Shown: positions 56,922 to 64,000 of the stretch, one piece after another
How the letters are laid out: the number at the start of each line of letters is the position of its first letter
Numbering within the stretch: position 1 is the first letter of the stretch
NCBI RefSeq assembly: GCF_015240065.1
Contig: NZ_CP060506.1
Span: 682,001-746,000 of the forward strand
From: Nanchangia anserum
Lineage (GTDB): Bacteria; Actinomycetota; Actinomycetes; Actinomycetales; Actinomycetaceae
DNA length: 64,000 nucleotides
Direction of reading: 5' to 3'
Program-made: the position numbers and the translations under genes
Notes under the pieces: generated by a model
What the model saw: only the letters and a program-made list of their open reading frames with translations
Told to the model about the DNA's origin: nothing
The model's database searches: none

Positions 56922-58145
56922 ATGTCCCTCACACATTCTTCTCGTCCGGCGCGCACCCTCTCGCGCGATATCGCCCATCGACTCGCCGAGCGCGATATCG
57001 ACCCGAGGGCGCAGCCCGAACGCGTGCGTGCGCTCATCGCCGAGACCCTCGCTGCCGAGTCCTCTCACGAGGCGAATTCGAGTGCACGCGACGACATCGA
57101 AGCGGCGCTTCTCGACGAGTTCATCGGGCTGGGACCGCTGCAGCCCTTCCTCGATGACCCCGAGATCGAGGAAATCTGGATCGATTCGCCGACGAAGGTC
57201 TTCGTCGCGCGCGGTGGGCGCGCGGAGCTGACGACGCTGCTGCTCGATGCCGAGACCGTGCGCGACCTCGTCGAAAGAATGCTACGCAGCTCCGGGCGTC
57301 GCCTCGACCTCACCAGTCCCTTCGTGGACGCGACGCTGGCTGGGGGAGAACGCCTCCATGTCGTCATCCCACCCATCACATCGACTCACTGGGCCGTCAA
57401 TATTCGCAAACACGTGGCGAAAGCGCGACGCATCGATGACCTCGTCGGGTTGGGAATGCTGGACGCCGCCGCGGCTGCGTTCGCGTCCGGATGCGTCAAA
57501 GCCGGCCTGAACATCTGCGTGTCGGGCGCAACTCAGGCGGGCAAAACCACCCTGTTGCGCGCACTCGCCGGCGATATTCCCGCGGCTGAACGCATTGTCA
57601 CGTGCGAGGAGGTATTCGAGCTGCACCTGGCCAACCGTGACGTCGTGGCCTTGCAGACCCGCCCGGCGACAATCGAGGGCAGTGGTGCCATCGTCCTACG
57701 TGACCTCGTCAAAGAGACTCTGCGGATGCGCCCCGAACGCATCATCGTCGGCGAGGTTCGCGGCGCGGAATCCCTCGACATGCTCATCGCCATGAATGCC
57801 GGAGTCTCCGCCATGTCGACCGTGCACGCGAATTCGGCGCGCGACGCCCTGGCCAAACTCACCGTGCTGCCGTTGCTCGCCGGCCCGAACGTCTCGGCCG
57901 ACTTCGTCATTCCCACCGTTGCCGGTGCGCTCGACCTCGTCATCCACGTCCACCGCGACGCGACGGGCAGGCGCTTCGTTCGTGAAATCGTCGCCGTTAC
58001 CGGCAGACGCGAGGGCCATCACATCGAAGCCACCGAACTCTATGAATCCTCGGGCACGCGGTTGCGCCGGACGGCGGCGTCTATGGACGCCCACGACCGT
58101 TTTGCTCGCGTGGGCCTCGATCTCGACGAGCTGTTAGGCAGGTGA
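56922..58145 (+). CDS. tadA: TadA/CpaF pilus assembly ATPase
   Basis: Secretion ATPase that powers Flp/Tad pili. 407 aa: N-terminal helical domain, FIGLGPLQPFLDDPEIEEIW, Walker A SGATQAGKTT (Lys208), Asp box ERIVTCEEVFEL, Walker B RMRPERIIVGEVRGAE, His box STVHANSARDAL. First gene of tadA-tadB-tadC-pilin-three pseudopilin-like genes. A weak -10 like TAGCTT lies near 56883. Confidence 0.92.
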   Translation: MSLTHSSRPARTLSRDIAHRLAERDIDPRAQPERVRALIAETLAAESSHEANSSARDDIEAALLDEFIGLGPLQPFLDDPEIEEIWIDSPTKVFVARGGRAELTTLLLDAETVRDLVERMLRSSGRRLDLTSPFVDATLAGGERLHVVIPPITSTHWAVNIRKHVAKARRIDDLVGLGMLDAAAAAFASGCVKAGLNICVSGATQAGKTTLLRALAGDIPAAERIVTCEEVFELHLANRDVVALQTRPATIEGSGAIVLRDLVKETLRMRPERIIVGEVRGAESLDMLIAMNAGVSAMSTVHANSARDALAKLTVLPLLAGPNVSADFVIPTVAGALDLVIHVHRDATGRRFVREIVAVTGRREGHHIEATELYESSGTRLRRTAASMDAHDRFARVGLDLDELLGR

Positions 58146-58148
58146 GGC

Positions 58149-59021
58149 ATGGAGATCATCGTTGGACTCCTTCTCGGTGCCGGCTGCGTCCTGATATGGG
58201 CGTGGATATCGGATCCCGCCCCGCGAAAGCGTCCCAGGACGAATCGGTTCCGCGCGCTTCTCGATAGTGCGGAACTGTACCGGGTGAGCACATGGGGACT
58301 GGTGGGGATCTGTGCCCTTGCGGCATGTGCGAGCGCGCTCATGTTGGGAGCGCTCACGGGAACGCTTGCGATCGCAATGCTCGCGGCGTGCGCGGCCGCG
58401 TTCACACCGGTTGCGCTCATCCGCGCGCGGGCTCACCGAATCATCGCCCGCCGATGTGCCGTGTGGCCCCTCGCCCTCGACGACGTCGTGTCGGCCATCC
58501 GCGCCGGGTTATCCCTTGACGAGGCACTGGGACAACTCGCCGATCGCGGTCCGAGCGAACTGCGCCCTCATTTTCAGGCGTTCCGGGCTGATTTGCGAGC
58601 GGTGGGGCGCATGGGGCTCGCGCTCGATCGATTAAAGGCGCGTCTGAGCGATCCCGTCGCCGACCGCATCATCGAGGCCTTGCGGTGTGCTCACGACGTC
58701 GGCGGGCCGGATCTCGGCGTCATGCTGAGCGAATTGGCCCGCATGGTCAGACTCGACCAGCGCACGCGCGGTGAGCTGCACGCCCGCCAATCCTGGACCG
58801 TCAACGGTGCCCGACTTGCCGCTGTCGCCCCGTGGATCATCGTCATTTTGTTGTGCCTACAGCCCGAGGGCGCGACCGCCTACGCGACACCGTCGGGAGC
58901 CGGCGTTCTCATTATCGGCGCGCTCGTGTCGGCCCTGGCCTATCGGATCATGATCGCGTGCGGTCGACTACCGCGCCCACCACGCACCTTCGCCCCACGC
59001 CGGAGTGATTCCCATGATTGA
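58149..59021 (+). CDS. tadB: TadB pilus assembly membrane protein
   Basis: 290-aa T2SSF-type platform protein: N-terminal span (IIVGLLLGAGCVLIWAW), two central spans, cytoplasmic LDDVVSAIRAGLSLDEALGQ and GGPDLGVMLSELARMVRLDQ, C-terminal spans. It starts 3 bp after tadA and overlaps tadC. Confidence 0.85.
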   Translation: MEIIVGLLLGAGCVLIWAWISDPAPRKRPRTNRFRALLDSAELYRVSTWGLVGICALAACASALMLGALTGTLAIAMLAACAAAFTPVALIRARAHRIIARRCAVWPLALDDVVSAIRAGLSLDEALGQLADRGPSELRPHFQAFRADLRAVGRMGLALDRLKARLSDPVADRIIEALRCAHDVGGPDLGVMLSELARMVRLDQRTRGELHARQSWTVNGARLAAVAPWIIVILLCLQPEGATAYATPSGAGVLIIGALVSALAYRIMIACGRLPRPPRTFAPRRSDSHD

Positions 59022-59904
59022 CCTCATCGCCGGTATCTGCTGGGGCGTCGGCCTCGCGTCGCTGTGGGCGTGGTTCCTCTCGGGACGCCCCACCCTCGTC
59101 AGCCGCGTGGCACCCTACCTGCGTGATAGCCGCACCCCGACGCGCATCGATACCTTTCCCTCGCTTGGGCGATTGTTGTGCCAGGTCGGCGAGCGGATCG
59201 TGGCAAAACTCGGCTCCACCGGGACATCCGTACTCACCCGGCAACGCCATGCCGGCCAGGTCCCCGACCTCCAATCTTTCCGTCTTGTCCAATTGACGTG
59301 GGCCGGAATCGGGGCAGCCAGCGGCTTCGCGATTGCCGTGAGCAGCACATTCACACTCGGCGCGTCGCCACTGCGCGGCGTCATTGTCACGATCGTCGGT
59401 GCCCTTGCCGGTGCTTTGGCGAAAGACTGGTGGCTGACGCGCCAGGCGCGCTCTCGCCAACGTCTCCTTATCGCCCAGGTGCCCGACGTGGCTGAACTGC
59501 TGGCGCTCGCGGTCTCGGCGGGTGAAGCCATCGGGGAGGCGATCGATCGGGTCGCTCGCGCGGCACAGGCCCCGGTGGGGCAGGAACTGGCCTCAGTCGC
59601 GGCGCGCACCCGGGCGGGAATGCCCCTTGCGCGTGCTCTCACTGAGGTGTCGCGGGCGAACGATTGCCCCGGACTGGCTCGCCTCATCGACACGACGATT
59701 CAGGCTCTTCATCGAGGGACCCCGCTCGCCCAAGTCCTGCGCGACCAGGCAGTCGACGAACGCGAGGCCGCCAGGCGCGATCTCATGGAACGCGCGGGAA
59801 AGAAGGAGATCGCCATGCTCGTCCCCGTCGTGTTTCTCATCATGCCACTCACCGTCCTCTTTGCCCTCTATCCCGGCCTGTTGGCTTTGCGTTTCACCAT
59901 GTAG
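59014..59904 (+). CDS. tadC: TadC pilus assembly membrane protein
   Basis: 296 aa, second T2SSF-type platform protein. IAQVPDVAELLALAVSAGEA, GMPLARALTEVSRANDCPGL, and the C-terminal KKEIAMLVPVVFLIMPLTVL are typical. ATG 59014 overlaps tadB by 8 bp; GTG 59005 is an alternative. Confidence 0.85.
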   Translation: MIDLIAGICWGVGLASLWAWFLSGRPTLVSRVAPYLRDSRTPTRIDTFPSLGRLLCQVGERIVAKLGSTGTSVLTRQRHAGQVPDLQSFRLVQLTWAGIGAASGFAIAVSSTFTLGASPLRGVIVTIVGALAGALAKDWWLTRQARSRQRLLIAQVPDVAELLALAVSAGEAIGEAIDRVARAAQAPVGQELASVAARTRAGMPLARALTEVSRANDCPGLARLIDTTIQALHRGTPLAQVLRDQAVDEREAARRDLMERAGKKEIAMLVPVVFLIMPLTVLFALYPGLLALRFTM

Positions 59905-59922
59905 TCCCAAAGGAGAGATGCC

Positions 59923-60093
59923 ATGAATCGTCAGTCGTTGCGCTTGCGTGAGGAGCGCGGAGATGTTCCCGGGTGGGTGATGGTCACCCTCATGACAGCC
60001 GCCCTCGTCATCGCGATTTGGGTGGTTGCCAAGCCGCTGCTCGTCGATCTGTTTGAACGAGCAATCACGATGGTCAGCGGTGGACTCGGCTAG
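59923..60093 (+). CDS. Small Flp-type pilin candidate
   Basis: 56 aa, preceded by AAGGAG 7 nt upstream. A charged leader (NRQSLRLREERG) is followed by one hydrophobic helix (VMVTLMTAALVIAIWVVA) and a short tail. Size, position after tadC and layout match Flp/DUF4244-type pilins. The usual prepilin rule (Gly, then Glu at +5) is not met; GDVPGW has Trp instead. It is the best candidate for the pilus subunit here, but processing is uncertain. Confidence 0.6.
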   Translation: MNRQSLRLREERGDVPGWVMVTLMTAALVIAIWVVAKPLLVDLFERAITMVSGGLG

Positions 60094-60481
60094 GGGAGGC
60101 GGCGAAGACGGCTCGATCGTCGTCTCTCACACGCTGGTGACCGTTGTCGTCGTCGCCATTGTCGCGGCGATGCTCCAGCTTGCCGGCATCGTCTATACCC
60201 GAGCCATCGTCACCGACGCTGCGGCGGGCGGTGCCCGCGAGGCTGCACTGGTCTATTCACCGCCCGGCGCGGGCGCGCAGCGCGTGCGTGATCTGCTGGC
60301 TAGTGCGACGCCGGGCCTGAGGATTACCGGCATCACGGAACGTCGAGAGCCCTCGTCGGTCCCGGGGCGTGACTTTGTCGTCATCGAGGTCACCTACACG
60401 CTCCCGCTCGTGGGACCGTGGGGACTTTCCGGGGACGTGCACGCGCGCGGTCACGCGCTCGTCGAAAGGCGAGTGCGGTGA
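60080..60481 (+). CDS. TadE-like pseudopilin
   Basis: 133 aa from GTG 60080. EDGSIVVSHTLVTVVVVAIV and AIVAAMLQLAGIV give one N-terminal membrane span after a charged start, then an outside domain (VTDAAAGGAREAALVYSP). Typical TadE layout. It overlaps the pilin gene by 14 bp and the next gene by 4 bp. Confidence 0.7.
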   Translation: MDSARGGGEDGSIVVSHTLVTVVVVAIVAAMLQLAGIVYTRAIVTDAAAGGAREAALVYSPPGAGAQRVRDLLASATPGLRITGITERREPSSVPGRDFVVIEVTYTLPLVGPWGLSGDVHARGHALVERRVR

Positions 60482-60894
60482 CGGAGGGGCGAGACGAGCG
60501 GGGCGATGCCGTCATCGAATTCATCGGCGTGGCCGTCGTCGTCATCATTCCGCTCGTCTACCTCATTCTCACGTGTGCTGTGCTTCAGGCCGGCACACTC
60601 GCCGTCCACTCGGGCGCTCGCGAAGCCGAACGGATCCTCCGCGTGAATCCGCGCGATGTCGAGGCCGCATCGGTGTCGGCGCACCAGATCCTCGCCGACC
60701 AGGGGTTGAGTTCTGGGGCCACGGTCCATCTGGAGTGTCCCTCCGGGTGCGAGGGCGGAAGAATCGGGACGGTGACAGTGACGACATCCGTCCCGCTGCC
60801 GTTGATTCCCTCATTCATCCGCGCCGTCGTTCCCACCGACGTTTCCGTGAGCGCCCAGGCGGCCGTCGTTTTCGCCCCCGAGGTCGACCCGTGA
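60478..60894 (+). CDS. TadE-like pseudopilin
   Basis: 138 aa from GTG 60478. RGDAVIEFIGVAVVVIIPLV contains the TadE-type Glu within the start of the membrane helix. The outside domain has HSGAREAERILRVNP and a Cys pair (CPSGC). Overlaps both neighbours by 4 bp (GTGA). Confidence 0.72.
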   Translation: MTEGRDERGDAVIEFIGVAVVVIIPLVYLILTCAVLQAGTLAVHSGAREAERILRVNPRDVEAASVSAHQILADQGLSSGATVHLECPSGCEGGRIGTVTVTTSVPLPLIPSFIRAVVPTDVSVSAQAAVVFAPEVDP

Positions 60895-61355
60895 CCGGGC
60901 AGGCAGCACGCGTGCGCGAGGACGGATCCGTCTCGCTGCTCCTCATCACGCTCATTGCCCTCGTCGTCGCCGTCGTCTGGGTGGGGGCTGCGGCTACATC
61001 GGTCTACCTCCAACACCGGCACATCGTGTCGCTGGCAGATTCGGTGGCTGACGGGGTCGCCGCGGGCTACGACAGGCCGGCCTACTACGCGACTGGTGCC
61101 GGCGACACCCTGGCGCTGACGGACGCGTCGGTGCGTCGGCGTGCCGCAGATGTCGTCGCGCAGCTTCCCGACAGTGTTCTCGCCCACGTTCCCGATACCC
61201 ACATCGTCGACGTCGGCCTCGACGGTGCCTCGCGAGTACGCGTGCGAGTTACGGCGCGTGCACATATCCTCTTCGTTCCGGAGTTTCTGTCCGAGCACCG
61301 CGTCGGTATCCCTATCGAGGCGAGCAGTACGGCCGAGATCGGGGTTGCTCGATAG
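60891..61355 (+). CDS. TadE/TadG-like pseudopilin or Rv3654c-like secreted protein
   Basis: 154 aa from GTG 60891. [20 protein letters not shown] followed by [20 protein letters not shown] is the usual start of the third small tad protein in actinobacteria (TadG N-terminal / helicase-exporter Rv3654c-like). The outside part contains [20 protein letters not shown]. Last gene of the tad operon. Confidence 0.68.
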   Translation: MTGQAARVREDGSVSLLLITLIALVVAVVWVGAAATSVYLQHRHIVSLADSVADGVAAGYDRPAYYATGAGDTLALTDASVRRRAADVVAQLPDSVLAHVPDTHIVDVGLDGASRVRVRVTARAHILFVPEFLSEHRVGIPIEASSTAEIGVAR

Positions 61356-61363
61356 CCCTCGGT

Positions 61364-61375
61364 TACACTGGCAGC
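61364..61375 (+). promoter_or_regulatory. -10 element consistent with a leaderless prfB mRNA
   Basis: TACACT (61364-61369) lies exactly 6 nt before GTG 61376; there is no Shine-Dalgarno sequence. No clear -35. Confidence 0.45.
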
Positions 61376-62503
61376 GTGGCCACGGATTTTACGACTGAGA
61401 TCGCTCGCCTTCGCTCAACACTCGCCAATATCGAGGCGGTGACGCGTCCCGACGAACTCAAAGCGGACATTGCCGATCTACAGACCCAGGCCGCTGATCC
61501 CAACCTGTGGGACGACCCGGACCATGCCCAGGCCCTGACCCAAAAGCTCTCTCATCTCCAGGCCCGCGTCGATGCCGTGGAGAGCATGGGCAATCGGATC
61601 GACGATCTCGAGACGCTCCTTGAACTCGCCGGCGAAGAGGGCGCAGAGGACGCGACCGAGATGGTCGCGGAAGCCGAGATGGAGCTCGGCGAGATCGATG
61701 CTGCGCTGCAAACGCTTGAGGTCCGCACGCTTCTGTCTGGGGAATACGACGAACGCAACGCCGTGCTCACGGTGCGTGCGGGGGCCGGCGGCGTCGATGC
61801 GGCCGATTTTGCCGAGATGCTGCTGCGCATGTACACCCGCTGGGCCGAGCGCCACGGGCACGCGGTCAAGCACCTCAACACCTCGTACGCGGAAGAGGCC
61901 GGCATTAAGTCGGCGACGATCGAGATCACAGCGCCCTACGCGTTCGGCACCCTCAGCGTGGAGGCGGGCACCCATCGTCTCGTGCGCATTAGCCCGTTCG
62001 ATAACCAGGGCAGGCGCCAAACGTCATTCGCGGCCGTGGAAGTGATTCCCCTGATCGAACAGACCGACCACATCGACGTTCCCGAATCGGACCTCAAGAT
62101 CGACGTTTTTCGCTCCTCGGGTCCCGGTGGCCAGTCGGTGAACACGACGGACTCCGCCGTGCGCATCACCCACCTGCCGACCGGCATCGTCGTGTCGATG
62201 CAAAACGAGAAATCGCAGATCCAAAACCGCGCCGCGGCCATACGCGTTCTTCAGTCGCGACTGCTGCAGCGCCAGCGTGACGAGGAAGCGGCGAAGAAGA
62301 AGCAGCTTGCTGGCGACGTCAAGGCCTCGTGGGGCGATCAGATGCGTTCCTACGTCCTGCATCCCTATCAGATGGTGAAAGATCTGCGGACCTCGCACGA
62401 GGCTGGCAACCCCGACGCCGTCTTCGACGGCGATATCGACGCCTTCCTCGATGCCGGTATCAGGTGGCGGACGAACTCCCAGCAGCGCGACGAGGACGAC
62501 TAG
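61376..62503 (+). CDS. prfB: Peptide chain release factor 2
   Basis: Terminates translation at UGA and UAA. 375 aa with the SPF stop-codon tripeptide ([10 protein letters not shown]) and the catalytic GGQ ([10 protein letters not shown]). The frame is continuous; the programmed +1 frameshift found in many other bacteria is absent, as usual in actinobacteria. Precedes ftsE-ftsX in the conserved actinobacterial order. Confidence 0.96.
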   Translation: MATDFTTEIARLRSTLANIEAVTRPDELKADIADLQTQAADPNLWDDPDHAQALTQKLSHLQARVDAVESMGNRIDDLETLLELAGEEGAEDATEMVAEAEMELGEIDAALQTLEVRTLLSGEYDERNAVLTVRAGAGGVDAADFAEMLLRMYTRWAERHGHAVKHLNTSYAEEAGIKSATIEITAPYAFGTLSVEAGTHRLVRISPFDNQGRRQTSFAAVEVIPLIEQTDHIDVPESDLKIDVFRSSGPGGQSVNTTDSAVRITHLPTGIVVSMQNEKSQIQNRAAAIRVLQSRLLQRQRDEEAAKKKQLAGDVKASWGDQMRSYVLHPYQMVKDLRTSHEAGNPDAVFDGDIDAFLDAGIRWRTNSQQRDEDD

Positions 62504-62610
62504 GCGCCTCACCTCGGCGCGTGCGGGCGTGTCTGACTGCGCCCACGCACGTCGCCCCCTAGGGTGGACACGGCGCGGCAGTCTCCCTAACCCCTGCCCG
62601 CCACACGCCT

Positions 62611-63300
62611 ATGATTGAGTTTGTCAACGTCACCAAGATCTACCAACGCGGTGCCAAGCCTGCGCTTGATCACGCGAATATCGGAATCGAGAAGGGCGAA
62701 TTCGTCTTTCTCGTAGGTCCCTCAGGATCGGGAAAGTCGACGTTTTTGTCGCTCGTGTTGCGCGAGGAACGCGCGACCTCGGGCAAGGTCATGGTGCTGG
62801 GACGCGACGTCACGCGGATGTCGCGGTGGAAGGTCCCGCAGCTGCGCCGCCAGATCGGGACAGTGTTTCAAGATTTCCGCCTCCTTGAGGGAAAGACGGT
62901 TTTCGACAACGTCGCGTTGGCCCTCCAGGTGACGGGGCACTCGCGGTCCGACATTCGTTCCATGGTGCCGGAGGCGTTGTCGATGGTGGGACTTGACGGC
63001 AAAGAAAAGCGCATGCCGCACGAGCTTTCGGGCGGTGAACAGCAACGCGTCGCGATCGCTCGTGCGATGGTCAATCGCCCCCAGATCCTGCTGGCGGACG
63101 AGCCGACGGGTAACCTCGACCCCACGACGTCGTTGGGCATCATGAGTCTGCTCGACCACATCAACCGCACGGGGACGACCGTTGTCATGGCGACGCACGA
63201 CGACGAGATCGTCGACCAGATGCGGATGCGCGTCATTGAGTTGCGCGACGGCTCGGTCATCCGCGACCAAGACCGCGGTGTCTACGGCGGATTGCGCTAG
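62611..63300 (+). CDS. ftsE: Cell division ATP-binding protein FtsE
   Basis: ATPase that with FtsX activates septal peptidoglycan hydrolases. 229 aa: Walker [11 protein letters not shown]-loop [17 protein letters not shown], signature [14 protein letters not shown], Walker [13 protein letters not shown], switch ATHDDE. ftsX follows after 12 bp. Confidence 0.97.
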   Translation: MIEFVNVTKIYQRGAKPALDHANIGIEKGEFVFLVGPSGSGKSTFLSLVLREERATSGKVMVLGRDVTRMSRWKVPQLRRQIGTVFQDFRLLEGKTVFDNVALALQVTGHSRSDIRSMVPEALSMVGLDGKEKRMPHELSGGEQQRVAIARAMVNRPQILLADEPTGNLDPTTSLGIMSLLDHINRTGTTVVMATHDDEIVDQMRMRVIELRDGSVIRDQDRGVYGGLR

Positions 63301-63312
63301 GGGAGGAAGTTT

Positions 63313-64000
63313 ATGCGTTTGCGTTTTGTCCTCGGCCAGGTGGCGAAGGGAATGCGTCACAACCTGGCGATGACGATCTCCGTCATCCTCGTCACCTGCG
63401 TGTCCTTGCTGTTCGTTGGCACGGGTGTTCTCACCCAAATGCAGGTCGGCAAGATTCAGGATCAGTGGTACTCGCGCGTCGAGGTCTCCGTCTACATGTG
63501 CGTCGAGGGCGATCCGACGCCCGCCTGTGATTCACAGTCGGCGACATCGGAGCAAGTCACGGCCGTCGAGGAGCGCCTGAAGTCGCCGGAGCTGCGCGAG
63601 TTCGTCAAGAGCGTGACCCACGTGAGCAGCGCTGATGCGTATGCGCAGTTCCGCGAGCAAATCGGTGACACGACACTGGGACAGCTGACCACCGAAGACA
63701 TGCTGCCCGAGTCGTTCCGAGTGGCCATGAAGAACCCCAAGGACTACGACGTCATCTCGTCCGAGGTGTCGGGAATGCCCGGCGTGCAATCGGTCCAGGA
63801 TCAGCGTCAGGTCGTCGAGCCCCTTCTGCGCACACTGAATCGGGCGACGGTGATGGCTTGGGGACTCGCGGGCGTGATGATGATCGCGGCGCTGCTGCTC
63901 ATCACGACGACGATTCGCCTCTCGGCTCTATCGCGTAAGCGCGAAACGACGGTCATGCGCTACGTTGGTGCGTCGAACTTGTTCATTCAGCTGCCCTTCA
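63313..64000 (+). CDS. ftsX: Cell division protein FtsX (3' end outside the window)
   Basis: Opens at ATG 63313 with GGGAGGAAG 6-8 nt upstream and is still open at the window edge (229 codons). RLRFVLGQVAKGMRHNLAMT precedes the first membrane span (ISVILVTCVSLLFVGTGVL). An outside domain with two Cys (YMCVEG, PACDSQ) follows, then a second span (GLAGVMMIAALLLITTTI). Coupled to ftsE. Confidence 0.95.
   Translation, partial: MRLRFVLGQVAKGMRHNLAMTISVILVTCVSLLFVGTGVLTQMQVGKIQDQWYSRVEVSVYMCVEGDPTPACDSQSATSEQVTAVEERLKSPELREFVKSVTHVSSADAYAQFREQIGDTTLGQLTTEDMLPESFRVAMKNPKDYDVISSEVSGMPGVQSVQDQRQVVEPLLRTLNRATVMAWGLAGVMMIAALLLITTTIRLSALSRKRETTVMRYVGASNLFIQLPF

Noticed and set aside
61376..62503. Programmed frameshift in prfB
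   Set aside because: The frame is continuous from GTG to stop with no in-frame UGA near codon 25.

Overview
This is about 64 kb of a high-GC actinobacterial chromosome. I judge it closest to Actinomycetaceae (Actinomyces/Schaalia type) from gene content and order: a bifunctional priA next to hisH, an rpmB-DAK2-recG-rsmD-coaD block, a SepIVA-like/yceD/rnc/mutM block, AdnAB, DUF3107, and a central-domain RNase E followed by rplU-rpmA-obgE-proBA-nadD-rsfS. Genus is an inference. No phage, plasmid, transposase, integrase or CRISPR array was seen. The sequence ends inside a gene at both edges.

Layout. 1-2.4 kb: end of a histidine operon with an SseB-like gene. 2.4-5.7 kb: infC (AUC start, structured leader)-rpmI-rplT-trmH-thiL. 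5.8-7.6 kb: aspA and, opposite, rpmB. 7.8-15.4 kb: DAK2-like gene, recG, rsmD, coaD, SepIVA-like gene, yceD, rnc, mutM. 15.4-24 kb: a DosR/DosS-like two-component pair; the kinase gene is the last gene of a cydA-cydB-cydD-cydC operon. 24.2-33.7 kb: rne, rplU-rpmA, obgE-proB-proA, nadD-rsfS and a phosphatase, ending at tRNA-Ala(GGC). 33.8-44.3 kb: an accessory region with a low-GC membrane gene, a decayed DUF4259 gene, an AlkZ-like DNA glycosylase and a complete type I restriction-modification system. 44.5-55.7 kb: an ABC half-exporter, a DEAD-box helicase, a MiaE-like ferritin-fold gene, DUF3107 and adnA-adnB. 55.7-64 kb: a frameshifted phosphotransferase, a tad pilus operon, prfB, ftsE and partial ftsX.

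How it works together. The best regulatory story is respiratory. The kinase keeps the DosS heme-ligand histidine context and sits in the cytochrome bd operon. The regulator keeps the DosR DNA-contact residues, and GGGACT-type boxes resembling the DosR/DevR site lie at -35 of aspA (fumarate supply) and at the cydA promoter. Together these suggest a small oxygen/redox regulon in one window.

Two further patterns stand out. Five genes have a TAnnnT hexamer exactly 6 nt before the start codon, which suggests leaderless mRNAs. Five genes (priA, rpmI, rnc, a phosphotransferase and the DUF4259 gene) are broken by small indels, mostly single-base losses in G runs; sequencing error must be excluded before any is called a true pseudogene.
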